NCBI RefSeq assembly: GCF_029714945.1
Contig: NZ_CP121634.1
Location: forward strand, 5,043,001-5,107,000
Direction: 5' to 3'
Length of the DNA stretch: 64,000 bases
Origin: Bradyrhizobium sp. CIAT3101
GTDB lineage: Bacteria > Pseudomonadota > Alphaproteobacteria > Rhizobiales > Xanthobacteraceae
Shown in pieces: positions 17,945 to 26,805 of the stretch. Position 1 is the first letter of the stretch, and each line of letters starts with the position of its first letter. The position numbers and the translations under genes were made by a program. Below the pieces are notes generated by a model. That model saw only the letters and a program-made list of their open reading frames with translations. It ran no database searches and was not told where the DNA came from.

Positions 17945-18756
17945 GCAGCCCTCCGTCGCAGCAGACGATCCATGAAGCCCTTGCGCTCGGTCGGCACATG
18001 CATGGCGACAGTGTCGCCGCACAGCCGCCGCGCCGCGTCGATATAGGCCCGTGCGGGTGCGCCGTGGGCGTTCGACAGCGTCACCGGCGTGCCGACGTTG
18101 GAGGCCTTCAGCACGTCCTGGCTCTCGGGGATGATGCCGAGCAGAGGCGTTGCGAGGATCTCCAGGATGTCGTCGATGGTGAGCATCTCGCCGCGCGCCG
18201 CGCGCGAAGGATCGTAGCGGGTGATGAGGATGTGCTTCTCGACGCGCTCGCCCTTCTCGGCCCGCACGGTCTTGGAATCGAGCATGCCGATGATGCGGTC
18301 GGAATCGCGCACCGAGGAAACTTCCGGATTGGTGACGATCACGGCCTCGTCGGCGAAGCGCATCGCCATGGAGGCGCCGCGCTCGATGCCGGCCGGGCTG
18401 TCGCAGATCACCCAGTCGAAACGGCTGCGCAGGTCGGCGATGACCTTGCCCACGCCCTCTTCCGTCAGCGCGTCCTTGTCGCGGGTTTGCGAGGCCGGCA
18501 GCAGCCAGAGGTTCTCCAGCCGCTTGTCCTTGATCAGCGCCTGCGGCAGCTTGGCCACGCCCTGCACCACGTTGATGAGGTCGAACACCACGCGGCGTTC
18601 GGCGCCCATCACGAGGTCGAGGTTGCGTAGGCCGACGTCGAAATCGACGACGACGACCTTGTCGCCGCGTTGCGCGAGCGCAGCCCCTAGCGCGGCGGTC
18701 GTGGTCGTCTTGCCGACGCCGCCCTTGCCTGATGTCACGACCAGTACCTTACTCAT
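17941..18756 (-). CDS. minD: Septum site-determining protein MinD (ATPase)
   Basis: A 271-aa membrane-associated ATPase that recruits MinC. Deviant Walker [10 protein letters not shown] at residues 10-18, switch regions [18 protein letters not shown] and [12 protein letters not shown], and a C-terminal amphipathic membrane-targeting helix ([13 protein letters not shown]). ATG 18756 is preceded by AAAGGAGA. It lies 21 bp downstream of minC. Confidence 0.97.
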   Translation of the reverse strand: MSKVLVVTSGKGGVGKTTTTAALGAALAQRGDKVVVVDFDVGLRNLDLVMGAERRVVFDLINVVQGVAKLPQALIKDKRLENLWLLPASQTRDKDALTEEGVGKVIADLRSRFDWVICDSPAGIERGASMAMRFADEAVIVTNPEVSSVRDSDRIIGMLDSKTVRAEKGERVEKHILITRYDPSRAARGEMLTIDDILEILATPLLGIIPESQDVLKASNVGTPVTLSNAHGAPARAYIDAARRLCGDTVAMHVPTERKGFMDRLLRRRAA

Positions 18757-18777
18757 CTGAAATGTCTCCTTTGCTGG

Positions 18778-19476
18778 TCAGTTCAGTGCTGTAATTCGCA
18801 TGGTATTCCCCTGCAGCCAGGCCTGCGCCGGCTTGCCGCGCAAGTCGGCGTCGATATCGTCGGCGGTCTGGTAAAATCCATCGATTGCAAGCAGTTCAGC
18901 CTCGATCTTCTGGCAATAGATGCGCGCGCTGGTGTGACCGTTCACGCCCGCCATGGCGCGGCCGCGGAGCGCGCCGTAGATGTGGATGGAACCGCCGGCG
19001 ACGACTTCGGCGCCCGAGCCGACCGAGCCCAGAATGGTGACGTCGCCCTCGGGAAAGATCACGGTCTGGCCGGAGCGCACCGGGGCCTCGAGCAGCAGCG
19101 AGGTCGGCTTGGTCTCGACCTTCGCCTCCGGCTTCTTGGGCGCGCTGGGTTCGATCACGCAGCTTCGCCCGCCCGAGAGCAGCGGCGGCATGGACGGCGT
19201 CAGCCGCGCCTCCTCCACACCCTCGATACCGAGCACGCGGATGTTGCGGTCCTGCAGGCTGGTGAGGAGATGACCGATGCCGGACTGGCTGAGATCGACC
19301 GAGGACAGATCGACCACCACGGGCCGACCGGCGAAGAAGCCCGGCGAACGCGCGATGGTGGTGTCGATCTCCTGGAGCCAGTCCTGGATCGGAACCGTCG
19401 GCACGAACACGAAGGCCACGTAGGAGCGCCCGCGCAGGCGCACCATTTGGCGTTGGATTTTTGCTTCAGCCTCCAT
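18778..19476 (-). CDS. minC: Septum formation inhibitor MinC
   Basis: A 232-aa FtsZ-assembly inhibitor, first gene of minCDE. The N-terminal domain (~1-110) includes VVDLSSVDLSQSGIGHLLTSLQDRNIRVLGIEG. After a Ser/Pro/Lys linker, the C-terminal beta-helix has the repeated glycine pattern RSGQTVIFPEGDVTILGSVGSGAEVVAGGSIHIYGALRGRAMAG and ARIYCQKIEAELLAIDGFYQ, which binds MinD. The order minC-minD-minE is canonical. Confidence 0.96.
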   Translation of the reverse strand: MEAEAKIQRQMVRLRGRSYVAFVFVPTVPIQDWLQEIDTTIARSPGFFAGRPVVVDLSSVDLSQSGIGHLLTSLQDRNIRVLGIEGVEEARLTPSMPPLLSGGRSCVIEPSAPKKPEAKVETKPTSLLLEAPVRSGQTVIFPEGDVTILGSVGSGAEVVAGGSIHIYGALRGRAMAGVNGHTSARIYCQKIEAELLAIDGFYQTADDIDADLRGKPAQAWLQGNTMRITALN

Positions 19477-19758
19477 GGCGGCCGACTCGTTCCCAGTTAT
19501 TGAATGGTTAACGATGCCGCCGATATGGTTAACGGCCGGTTAATTTCTCCTTGGAAGGGGTACGTGGGCGGATTTGGCTAGCGATGGGCCTCGCCCCTGG
19601 CCCGCCTCTGCTGGCAATCGTGTCGCACGCCGTTCGCGCTCTATTGGCACAAACTGCATAGCTGGTTCGCCGGCATCGACCTACTCTCCCCGCGAGCTCT
19701 TCTCGCCAAGCGCGTCGCCCCGCGGCTCGCAACATTCGGCTGTCGTGGAGAGAACATC

Positions 19759-21243
19759 ATGCCGACGATGCATCGGCCGGGCGAAGCCCGGCGAGCACGG
19801 GTCATTCGTCCATTGCTGTCGCTTCTCGCCGCGGCCCTGATTGGCGCGCACATCACCCCGGCTCTTGCCGACCAACCGGCAAGGATCATCGGACTTCCCG
19901 CGGTCCCCGTCTGGACCGGCGATTTCGACGGGATGAAGGACCGCAAGCTCGTCCGCATCCTGGTGCCCTTCAGCAGGACGTCGTTCTTTCTCGACAAGGG
20001 CGAAGCCTTCGGCTTCGAAGCCGAGCTTGGTCAGGAGTTCGAGACCTGGCTGAACAAGCGCTACGGGAAGAAGCCCTATCACATCAACGTGGTCTTCATA
20101 CCAACGCCGCGCGATCGATTGTTCGACGAACTACGAGCGGGCAAGGGTGACATCGCCGCCGGCAATCTCACCATCACTGCGGAGCGCGCCAGCATCGTCG
20201 ATTTCGCAGCGCCTTGGGCGACGAACGTCAAGGAAGTCCTTGTGACGGGACCCGCGGCACCAGCCATCGCAGGGCTCGACGATCTCGCCGCAACCGGCGT
20301 GGCAACGAGGCTCTCCAGCAGCTATTTCACGCATCTGAAGGCGATCAACGAACAGCGCAAGCAGTCGGGAAAAGCGCCGATCAAGCTCGATGCCGCCGAC
20401 GAAAATCTTCAGGACGAGGATTTGCTTGAAATGGTGGGTGGCGGCCTGCTGCCGTGGGTGGTCGTCGATCGTCACAAGGCGGTTGCCTGGTCGGGACTGC
20501 TTAGGGGACTCAAGGTCCGGGAGGACATCACGATCAACGACGGCGGAGAGCTGGCCTGGGCCATACGAAAGGACAGCCCGCTCCTGACCAAGGAGCTCAA
20601 CGAGTTCGTCGCCGGCCACCGGCTCGGAACGGAGTTCGGCAACAACCTCAAAGCGCGTTACGTGACCAACGCCAAGGCCATCAAGAATGCGATTGCCGAC
20701 GCCGGAAAGCTCCAGGCGCTGGTCGCGGCATTCACGGAGTATGGCGGTCGATACGCTATCGATCCGATGCTGCTCGCCGCACAAGGCTACCAGGAGTCTG
20801 GCTTCGACCAGAAGATGCGAAACAGCTCCGGCGCGGTCGGCATCATGCAGATCAAGCCGAGCACGGCGCACGAGAAGCAGATTGCCATCAACGATGTCAC
20901 CTCACGTGCGGAGGACAACATCCACGCTGGCGCAAAATATCTCCGCTTCCTTGCCGACACCTATATCGCCGAGCCCGCCGTCGAGGCCCGCGAACAGGTG
21001 TTGATGGCGCTCGCGGCCTACAACGCGGGCCCCGGCAATCTGAAGAAATTTCGCGATTTTGCCAGTAAGCATGGCCTCGACCGAAACCGCTGGTTCGGCA
21101 ACGTCGAGAACGGAGCGGCGGCGATCGTCGGGCAGGAGACGGTCGGCTATATCGGCAATATCTACAAATACTACGTCGTCTACGCGGCCCAGATCAAAGC
21201 GAACGAGAAGGCCGCGAAGACCGACGCCGTGGCCAAGCCGTAG
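19759..21243 (+). CDS. MltF-like lytic transglycosylase (binding-protein domain plus SLT domain)
   Basis: A 494-aa exported protein: signal peptide (~16-37, LLSLLAAALIGAHITPALAD), a periplasmic amino-acid-binding-like domain (~65-310; FGFEAELGQEFE...RLFDELRAGKGDIAAGNLTITAERASIVDFAAPW), then a family-1 SLT domain (~325-480) with catalytic Glu in QGYQESGFDQ, the SSGAVGIMQIKP motif, and LMALAAYNAGPGNLKKF. This is the MltF architecture: muramidase activity with a regulatory ligand domain. E. coli MltF is outer-membrane attached; here no lipobox is seen. GGAGAGA precedes ATG 19759. Convergent with the ABC binding-protein gene, 2 bp apart. Confidence 0.9.
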   Translation: MPTMHRPGEARRARVIRPLLSLLAAALIGAHITPALADQPARIIGLPAVPVWTGDFDGMKDRKLVRILVPFSRTSFFLDKGEAFGFEAELGQEFETWLNKRYGKKPYHINVVFIPTPRDRLFDELRAGKGDIAAGNLTITAERASIVDFAAPWATNVKEVLVTGPAAPAIAGLDDLAATGVATRLSSSYFTHLKAINEQRKQSGKAPIKLDAADENLQDEDLLEMVGGGLLPWVVVDRHKAVAWSGLLRGLKVREDITINDGGELAWAIRKDSPLLTKELNEFVAGHRLGTEFGNNLKARYVTNAKAIKNAIADAGKLQALVAAFTEYGGRYAIDPMLLAAQGYQESGFDQKMRNSSGAVGIMQIKPSTAHEKQIAINDVTSRAEDNIHAGAKYLRFLADTYIAEPAVEAREQVLMALAAYNAGPGNLKKFRDFASKHGLDRNRWFGNVENGAAAIVGQETVGYIGNIYKYYVVYAAQIKANEKAAKTDAVAKP

Positions 21244-21245
21244 CC

Positions 21246-22250
21246 CTACTTCTTCACCTTGCTCGCATCCATCTTGATCGCGGGATCCAGCATCCCGGTC
21301 GAGAACGCCGTCGTCACGTCGAACGGCTTTTCCATGCCCAGATACGTTTGGACCAGCTCGTAATCCTTCTTCATCCGCTCGCCGTCGATCCAGCCGAGAC
21401 CCTTGGTGGTCGTGAACTCGTCGGTCATCAGATATTTGATGCGCTCCCACTGGCGCTCCTGGTTCTCCTTGTCGAGACCGGAGACCTGGTCGAGCAGCGC
21501 CTTCAGGCACGGCGCGACGTCGGCGACGCAGGCCGCAAAGGCGTTTTGCGAGATGCGCACGAACGCCTCGACCAGCTTCGGATTCTTCTGGAGATAGGCG
21601 CCGTTGACGATCAGCGAATTGCCGTAGGGGTTGAGGCCGATGTCCTTCCAGTTGACGTAGCCGAGGTCCTGCCCGAACTCGATCACCTTCAGATCGTGCT
21701 CGTTGTAGAAATCGCTGATGATGTCGACGGTGTGGCTCTTCAGCGCGGCGATCTTCGCGGTCGGCCCGATATTGACGAAGCTGACGGAGTCGGGCGCGAG
21801 GCCTGCGGCCTTGGCGAAGGCCGGCCACATCACGCGCGAGGCGTCGCCGGGCGGATTGCCGATCTTGTGGCCGGCGAAATCCTTTACGCCGTTCACGCCG
21901 TAGCTCTTCAGCCAGTAGAACGTCTGGCCGGTGTTGGCGTAGATGCTCATCAGCGCGACGTCGTCGGCGCCCTTGCTCTTGGCGACCAGCATGGTGGCGA
22001 GATCGGCGATGCCGAACGGCGAGCCGCCGGAGCCGACCTTGGCGGCGGATACGCCGGAGCCCTTGCCGACCTCGATGGTCAGGTTGATGCCGGCCTTCTC
22101 GTACCAGCCCTGCGCCTTGGCGTAATAGAACGGCGAATGGTCGGCGGTCGGCGTCCAGTTCAGGATCAGGTTGACCGCCTCGCCCGCGCTCGCCGGCATT
22201 GCCGGCAACCCCAGCGCCAGAGCCACAAAAGCCGCCTGCAAACGTTTCAT
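21246..22250 (-). CDS. ABC transporter substrate-binding protein, NMT1/THI5 (NitT/TauT) type
   Basis: A 334-aa periplasmic binding protein with a signal peptide (ending MPASAG). The mature N-terminus VNLILNWTPTADHSPFYYAKAQGWYEKAGINLTIEVGKGS and the VKDFAGHKIGNPPGDASR segment are characteristic of the NMT1/THI5-like family, which binds thiamine-pyrimidine precursors, sulfonates, nitrate or similar small solutes. It is transcribed divergently from the TetR-permease-...-ATPase operon, and no other permease is nearby, so it is almost certainly that transporter's binding subunit. A candidate TetR operator lies between the two promoters (22333-22350). Confidence 0.9.
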   Translation of the reverse strand: MKRLQAAFVALALGLPAMPASAGEAVNLILNWTPTADHSPFYYAKAQGWYEKAGINLTIEVGKGSGVSAAKVGSGGSPFGIADLATMLVAKSKGADDVALMSIYANTGQTFYWLKSYGVNGVKDFAGHKIGNPPGDASRVMWPAFAKAAGLAPDSVSFVNIGPTAKIAALKSHTVDIISDFYNEHDLKVIEFGQDLGYVNWKDIGLNPYGNSLIVNGAYLQKNPKLVEAFVRISQNAFAACVADVAPCLKALLDQVSGLDKENQERQWERIKYLMTDEFTTTKGLGWIDGERMKKDYELVQTYLGMEKPFDVTTAFSTGMLDPAIKMDASKVKK

Positions 22251-22332
22251 CGTCTGTCTCCCCGTTGCCGCGACCCGGCTTGTCGCTCTCCCCGTGTGAG
22301 GCTACCAATGCAACAAGCCCGCCCTCAACTTG

Positions 22333-22350
22333 TCAACTGTTTGGTTGGAA
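22333..22350. promoter_or_regulatory. Candidate TetR operator, copy 1
   Basis: TCAACTGTTTGGTTGGAA directly before the TetR start codon. It has the CAAC-N6-GTTG core that reappears at 22999-23016; the two 18-mers agree at 13 positions. Position suggests autoregulation and control of the divergent binding-protein gene. Confidence 0.5.
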
Positions 22351-22998
22351 ATGCCCGCAAAACGATCAGGCGACACCGTGCCGCAGCGCCGCGACCCCGT
22401 CGCCACCCGCAAGAAGCTGCTCACCGCGGCGCGCCTGGAGTTCGCCCGGCACGGTTTTGCGGGCGCCCGCGTCGACGAGATCGCGGAGCGCGCCGGCGTC
22501 AACAAGCAGCTGGTCTACCACTATTTCGGCGACAAGGACGCGCTCTACCTCGCCGTGCTGGAATGGGTCTACGAGGACATCCGCGAGCAGGAGCGCAAGC
22601 TCAATCTCGAGGGCCTGCCGCCGGACAAGGCGATCCGCCGGCTGATCGAGGCCTCGTTCGATCATTTGGCGGAAAACCCCGATTTCATCGTGCTTCTGAA
22701 CGACGAGAACCGCGGCGGCGCCCGCCACGTCCGCGGCTCGACGCGGCTGGAGGCGATGCATTCGCCGCTGGTGAAGAGCGTCTCCCACATCCTGCACGAA
22801 GGCGTGCGCGCCGGATTGTTCCGCAAGGGGATCGACCCGGTCCAGCTCTACATCTCCATCGCCGGCTTGAGCTATTTCTTCTTCTCCAACACGCCGACGC
22901 TGTCGGCGATCTTCGGCAAGGACCTGTCGAGCCGCACCGCCCGCCGCGCCCGCCGCCGGCATGTCGCCGATCTCGTGCTGCAGTCGCTCCGGCCGTAA
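22351..22998 (+). CDS. TetR family regulator of the ABC/aldolase operon
   Basis: A 215-aa repressor. HTH: RKKLLTAARLEFARHGFAGARVDEIAERAGVNKQLVYHYFGDKDALYLAVLE, a near-consensus TetR domain of the RutR type. The C-domain (SFDHLAENPDFIVLLNDENRGGARHVRGS...GLSYFFFSNTPTLSAIFG) is the TetR_C variant seen in regulators of catabolic operons, including RutR for pyrimidine use. ATG 22351 is preferred over TTG 22330 because the latter reads through the candidate operator. Two operator-like sites flank the gene. Confidence 0.9.
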   Translation: MPAKRSGDTVPQRRDPVATRKKLLTAARLEFARHGFAGARVDEIAERAGVNKQLVYHYFGDKDALYLAVLEWVYEDIREQERKLNLEGLPPDKAIRRLIEASFDHLAENPDFIVLLNDENRGGARHVRGSTRLEAMHSPLVKSVSHILHEGVRAGLFRKGIDPVQLYISIAGLSYFFFSNTPTLSAIFGKDLSSRTARRARRRHVADLVLQSLRP

Positions 22999-23016
22999 TC
23001 AACCAACTGGTTGAAA
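22999..23016. promoter_or_regulatory. Candidate TetR operator, copy 2
   Basis: TCAACCAACTGGTTGAAA starts right after the TetR stop codon and precedes the permease gene. It is a near-perfect palindrome (TCAACC/GGTTGA) with the same CAAC-N6-GTTG core as copy 1. Confidence 0.55.
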
Positions 23017-23080
23017 CTTGGCGCCGGGACGGTTAAGCTCGGCGTTGCGGCAGTGAGGCCGAGGCGACAGGGAGCAGACG

Positions 23081-23854
23081 GTGGCAGGTGGCGGAGCCAG
23101 CAGTCCAGCGCGCAGCGTTGCGATCGTCCTGATCGTGCATCTGGCCGTGCTCGTGCTCTGGCAGGTCGCGGTCGATGCCTTCCACGTGCCGAAATTCATC
23201 CTGCCCTCGCCGCTCGCAACCGTGCAGACGCTGGGAACTGCCAGCTATGCCTGGGGCGCCAACACGCTGGTGACGGCGGTCGAGATCCTCGGCGGCTTCG
23301 CGCTCGGCGCTTTCGTCGGCGTCGCGCTTGCGGTGATCTTCAGCTGGGCGCCGCTGCTCAGCCTCGCGCTGCTGCCGCTGTTCGTCACGCTGAACATGAT
23401 CCCGAAGGTCGCGCTCGGTCCGCTCTTCATCGTCTGGTTCTCCTACGGCATCCTGCCGAACATCCTGATCGCCTTCAGCATCTGCTTCTTCCCGATTCTG
23501 CTCACCACCGCGCGCGGCCTGCGCGAGGTCGAGCCGGACCTGCTCGATCTCGTCAAATCGCTGCGCGGCTCGCGCTGGACGCTGTTTCGCAAGATCCAGT
23601 TGCCGGGCTCGCTGCCATATGTGTTCTCCGGCATGAAGGTCGGCGCCATCCTCGCGGTCGCCGGTGCGATCGTCGGCGAGTTCATCGCCTCCGAGCGCGG
23701 GCTCGGCTACCTCATGATCCAGGTGCAGTCGTCGCTCGACACGCCCGCGATGGTGATGGCCGTCGTGCTGCTGACACTGCTCGGCGTCGCCCTCTACGGC
23801 CTGGTGCTCGTGCTCGAACGCATGTTCGTCGTGGGCGATGCAAGACAAACTTGA
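23081..23854 (+). CDS. ABC transporter permease, NitT/TauT (SsuC-like) type
   Basis: A 257-aa inner-membrane subunit with about six helices. The N-terminal WQVAVDAFHVPKFILPSPLATVQTLG and the cytoplasmic EAA loop (EVEPDLLDLVKSLRGSRWTLFRKIQLPGSLPYVFSGMKVG) are family signatures, coupling to the ATPase. Start at GTG 23081. It follows the TetR gene and candidate operator 2 and heads the unidirectional gene series to 27575; its ATPase partner is the last gene of that series. Confidence 0.92.
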   Translation: MAGGGASSPARSVAIVLIVHLAVLVLWQVAVDAFHVPKFILPSPLATVQTLGTASYAWGANTLVTAVEILGGFALGAFVGVALAVIFSWAPLLSLALLPLFVTLNMIPKVALGPLFIVWFSYGILPNILIAFSICFFPILLTTARGLREVEPDLLDLVKSLRGSRWTLFRKIQLPGSLPYVFSGMKVGAILAVAGAIVGEFIASERGLGYLMIQVQSSLDTPAMVMAVVLLTLLGVALYGLVLVLERMFVVGDARQT

Positions 23855-23888
23855 AAACGGCAAACCTGAAAACGGCAAACTTGAAGGA
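23847..23888 (+). repeat. Short tandem repeat at the permease-epimerase junction
   Basis: A 15-bp unit (AAACTTGAAAACGGC / AAACCTGAAAACGGC) repeated about two and a half times. It spans the permease stop codon and provides a GAAGGA ribosome site for the next gene. Confidence 0.6.
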
Positions 23889-23897
23889 CCAATCGAT

Positions 23898-24935
23898 ATG
23901 CTCCTCACCCGCCAGACGCTGCCGAAGACGATCCCTGATATCGCGGCCCTCGACGATCTCCTCTGCCGTCCGACGCAGGCGTTGATCGACGATCTCAAAA
24001 GGGTCGAAGGCGACATCATGATCCTCGGCGTTGCCGGCAAGATGGGGCCGACGCTGGCGGGGCTAGCGAAAGCCGCCGCCCCCGACCGCCGCGTCATCGG
24101 CGTCGCCCGCTTCAGCGACGCCAGTGTCAAGGACTGGCTGCAGGCGCGCGGCGTCGAGACCATCAATTGCGACCTGCTCGATGACGCCGCGATCGAGGCG
24201 CTGCCGAAGGCGCCCAACATCATCTTCATGGCCGGCCGCAAGTTCGGCGCCGAGGGCGATCTGTCGCTGACCTGGGCGATGAACGCGCATGTGCCGGCGC
24301 TGGTGGCGCAGGCCTTCCCGTCGTCGCGGATCGTGGCGTTCTCGACCGGCTGCGTCTATCCGTTCGTCGGCGTCGACGGCAAAGGCTCGACCGAGGACAT
24401 GGCGCCGAACCCGCCCGGCGAATACGCCCAGTCCTGCGTCGGTCGCGAGCGCATGTTCGAGTATTTTTCGCACAAATTCGCAACACCGGGCCGGCTGTTC
24501 CGGCTCAATTACGCGATCGACATGCGCTACGGCGTGCTGCACGACATCGCGACAAAAGTGCTGACGGGCACATCGATCGACGTCAGCCTCGGCCACGTCA
24601 ATTTCATCTGGCAGGGCGATGCATCCGCGCAGGCGCTGCGGTGCCTGGCGCATTGCACGGCGCCGACCACGCCGATCAATGTCAGCGGCCACGAGATTCT
24701 GGCGGTGCGCGATCTCGCACAGAAATTCGGCGCCCGCTTCGGCCGCGCGCCGGTGCTGACAGGCAAGGAAGAACCGACGGCGTGGCTGACTGACACGTCG
24801 AAAGCCGTGGAGCTGCTCGGCCTGCCGGTCGTCGACACCGAGCAGCTGATCGCCTGGACCGCCGACTGGGTCTCCCGCGCCATGCCGAGCCTCGGCAAGC
24901 CAACCAAATACGAGGTGCGCGATGGCCGCTACTGA
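23898..24935 (+). CDS. NAD-dependent epimerase/dehydratase-like protein, catalytic Lys replaced
   Basis: A 345-aa extended-SDR protein. Rossmann motif ILGVAGKMG (~42-50, GxxGxxG), NIIFMAGRKFG for the NNAG-like site, SRIVAFSTGCVYPF with catalytic Ser/Thr, then GEYAQSCVGRERMFEYF. In classical enzymes Tyr176 is followed by Lys at +4; here residue 180 is Cys (codon TGC). So the active site is non-canonical: it may be a distinct reaction, or a degenerate or binding role. ATG 23898 follows GAAGGA; an earlier ATG (23838) overlaps the permease gene. Substrate probably that of the co-encoded transporter. Confidence 0.82.
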   Translation: MLLTRQTLPKTIPDIAALDDLLCRPTQALIDDLKRVEGDIMILGVAGKMGPTLAGLAKAAAPDRRVIGVARFSDASVKDWLQARGVETINCDLLDDAAIEALPKAPNIIFMAGRKFGAEGDLSLTWAMNAHVPALVAQAFPSSRIVAFSTGCVYPFVGVDGKGSTEDMAPNPPGEYAQSCVGRERMFEYFSHKFATPGRLFRLNYAIDMRYGVLHDIATKVLTGTSIDVSLGHVNFIWQGDASAQALRCLAHCTAPTTPINVSGHEILAVRDLAQKFGARFGRAPVLTGKEEPTAWLTDTSKAVELLGLPVVDTEQLIAWTADWVSRAMPSLGKPTKYEVRDGRY

Positions 24936-25743
24936 CGGGCCTCCCGTCATCAAGCTCGGCCTGGATGATGCCATGGCCGGGCTCGTGCTCTCGACGGAAG
25001 CGCACTGGAACCAGACGGAGGAGGACTGGCGCATTTTCCTGCGCGACGGCGTCGTGTTCGGCATCCGCACCGGCATACTGCTGGTCGCGACCGCCGCGCT
25101 GCTGCCCTATTCCGGCAACAACGCCTGGATCAGCATGGTGCTGGTGACGGCAAGCCATCGCCGCCGCGGCCTCGCCACGCGCCTCGTCGATGCCTGCCTG
25201 GAAACCGCGCGCAAGAACGGCCTGACCAGCTGGCTTGATGCCACGCCAGACGGGGTTGCGGTCTACGGGCCGCTCGGCTTCACGCCGACGCTGCAATTGC
25301 GGCGGATGAAGCTCGCGACACCCGCGCGGGCCGCAGCGCCACACTTGTCATCCGCGAGCATCGATGCGCTTCGCGCGCGCGACCGGCGGGCCACCGGGCT
25401 CGATCGCACTGCGCTGCTGTCAGCCTTCGCGCAGCGCTCCGGCTCGCGCATCGTCTCGGCCAACGGAGCCATCGCACTGGTGCGCGACGGCCGGACCGCC
25501 CGCCACATCGGCCCGTTATTCGCCGACAATGCCGCGGCAGCGCTGGCGCTGGTTCATGCGATCGTACGCTCCGAGACCGGCCCACTCCTGCTCGACGCGG
25601 TCGCGCCGCAGGCTGCGTTCCTCGAAGGATTGACCGCATCGGGCTGGACCATCGAGCGCCCGTTCCAGCGCATGCGGTTCGGCCCCGCCACCACCGCGAG
25701 CGAAGAAATGCCATTCGCCGTCGCCGGCCCCGAATTCGGATAG
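24922..25743 (+). CDS. GNAT family N-acetyltransferase-like protein, two-domain
   Basis: A 273-aa protein. The N-terminal half carries the GNAT core: WISMVLVTASHRRRGLATRLVDACLETARKNGL, with the R/Q-x-x-G-x-G/A acetyl-CoA loop as RRRGLA, then WLDATPDGVAVYGPLGFTPTLQLRRMKL. The C-terminal half (~135-270) is a weaker repeat-like domain ending WTIERPFQRMRFG, as in the YitH-like/two-domain acetyltransferases. Its start overlaps the epimerase stop by 14 bp, so it is translationally coupled in the operon. Confidence 0.85.
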   Translation: MAATDGPPVIKLGLDDAMAGLVLSTEAHWNQTEEDWRIFLRDGVVFGIRTGILLVATAALLPYSGNNAWISMVLVTASHRRRGLATRLVDACLETARKNGLTSWLDATPDGVAVYGPLGFTPTLQLRRMKLATPARAAAPHLSSASIDALRARDRRATGLDRTALLSAFAQRSGSRIVSANGAIALVRDGRTARHIGPLFADNAAAALALVHAIVRSETGPLLLDAVAPQAAFLEGLTASGWTIERPFQRMRFGPATTASEEMPFAVAGPEFG

Positions 25744-25749
25744 GACATC

Positions 25750-26805
25750 ATGCACCACAGCCAGATCAACGCCGACGTCCGCAAGCTCATTGCCGAGGGT
25801 ACCGTGCTCCCGGCGCATCCGCTCGCGCTCACCGCCGAGCGCCAGCTCGACAAGAAACATCAGCGCGCCTTGACGCGCTACTACATCGACGCCGGCTCCG
25901 GCGGCCTTGCCGTCGGCGTGCACACCACCCAATTCGCGATCCGCGACGTCGGCCTCTACCGCCCCGTGCTCGAGCTCGCCGCAGAGACCGCCGCGACCTG
26001 GACCAAGCGTCCGCTGGCCATGGTCGCGGGCCTCGCCGGCCCGACCGCACAGGCCGTCACCGAAGCCCGCACCGCGCGCGGCATCGGCTATCACGCGGGC
26101 CTGCTCAGCCTCGCCGCGATGAAGAGCGCCTCCGAGGACGAGATCATCGCGCACTGCACCGCCGTTGCTTCCGAGATCCCGCTCGTCGGCTTCTACCTTC
26201 AGCCGGCGGTCGGCGGCGTCATCCTGTCGAGCCGGTTCTGGCAGCGCTTTGCCTCGATCGACAACGTGATCGCGATCAAGATCGCACCGTTCAACCGCTA
26301 CCGCACGCTCGACGTGCTGCGCGGCGTCGCGGCCGCCGGTGCGCTCGATCGCGTCGCGCTCTACACGGGTAACGACGATCACATCCTGCTCGACCTGATG
26401 CTGCCGTTCGACTTGCGCGACAAGGGCGTCACCACGCGCACTTATTTCAAGGGTGGCCTGCTGGGCCACTGGTCGGTCTGGACGGCGAGCGCAATACAGC
26501 AGTTCGAACGCTGCAAGCAGGCGCGGCACAAGGACAGCGTGCCGGCCGACCTGCTCGCACTCGATGCCCGCGTCACCGATTGCAACAGCGCCTTCTTCGA
26601 CGTCGCCAACAATTTTCACGGCTGCATCGCCGGCTGTCACGAGGTGCTGCGGCGCCAGGGCCTGATGCAGGGCCTGTGGTGCCTCGATCCGAACGAGGGT
26701 CTGAGCTCCGGCCAGAAGGACGAGATCGATCGCGTCACACGCGAGCACGCTGATCTGAGCGACGATGCCTTTGTGGCCGACAATCTGAGCAATTGGCTGG
26801 CATGA
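25750..26805 (+). CDS. Dihydrodipicolinate synthase-family aldolase/lyase (DapA-like)
   Basis: A 351-aa TIM-barrel protein of the class I pyruvate-type aldolase superfamily, longer than DapA (~290 aa). The Schiff-base lysine is probably Lys177 in NVIAIKIAPFNR, and the catalytic Tyr is Tyr149 in LVGFYLQPAVGG. The GTTGE substrate loop of DapA is replaced by VGVHTTQFAIR, so the keto-acid specificity likely differs. It sits 6 bp after the GNAT gene and its stop overlaps the ATPase start (ATGA). A retro-aldol or dehydration step on the imported compound is inferred, not shown. Confidence 0.83.
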   Translation: MHHSQINADVRKLIAEGTVLPAHPLALTAERQLDKKHQRALTRYYIDAGSGGLAVGVHTTQFAIRDVGLYRPVLELAAETAATWTKRPLAMVAGLAGPTAQAVTEARTARGIGYHAGLLSLAAMKSASEDEIIAHCTAVASEIPLVGFYLQPAVGGVILSSRFWQRFASIDNVIAIKIAPFNRYRTLDVLRGVAAAGALDRVALYTGNDDHILLDLMLPFDLRDKGVTTRTYFKGGLLGHWSVWTASAIQQFERCKQARHKDSVPADLLALDARVTDCNSAFFDVANNFHGCIAGCHEVLRRQGLMQGLWCLDPNEGLSSGQKDEIDRVTREHADLSDDAFVADNLSNWLA

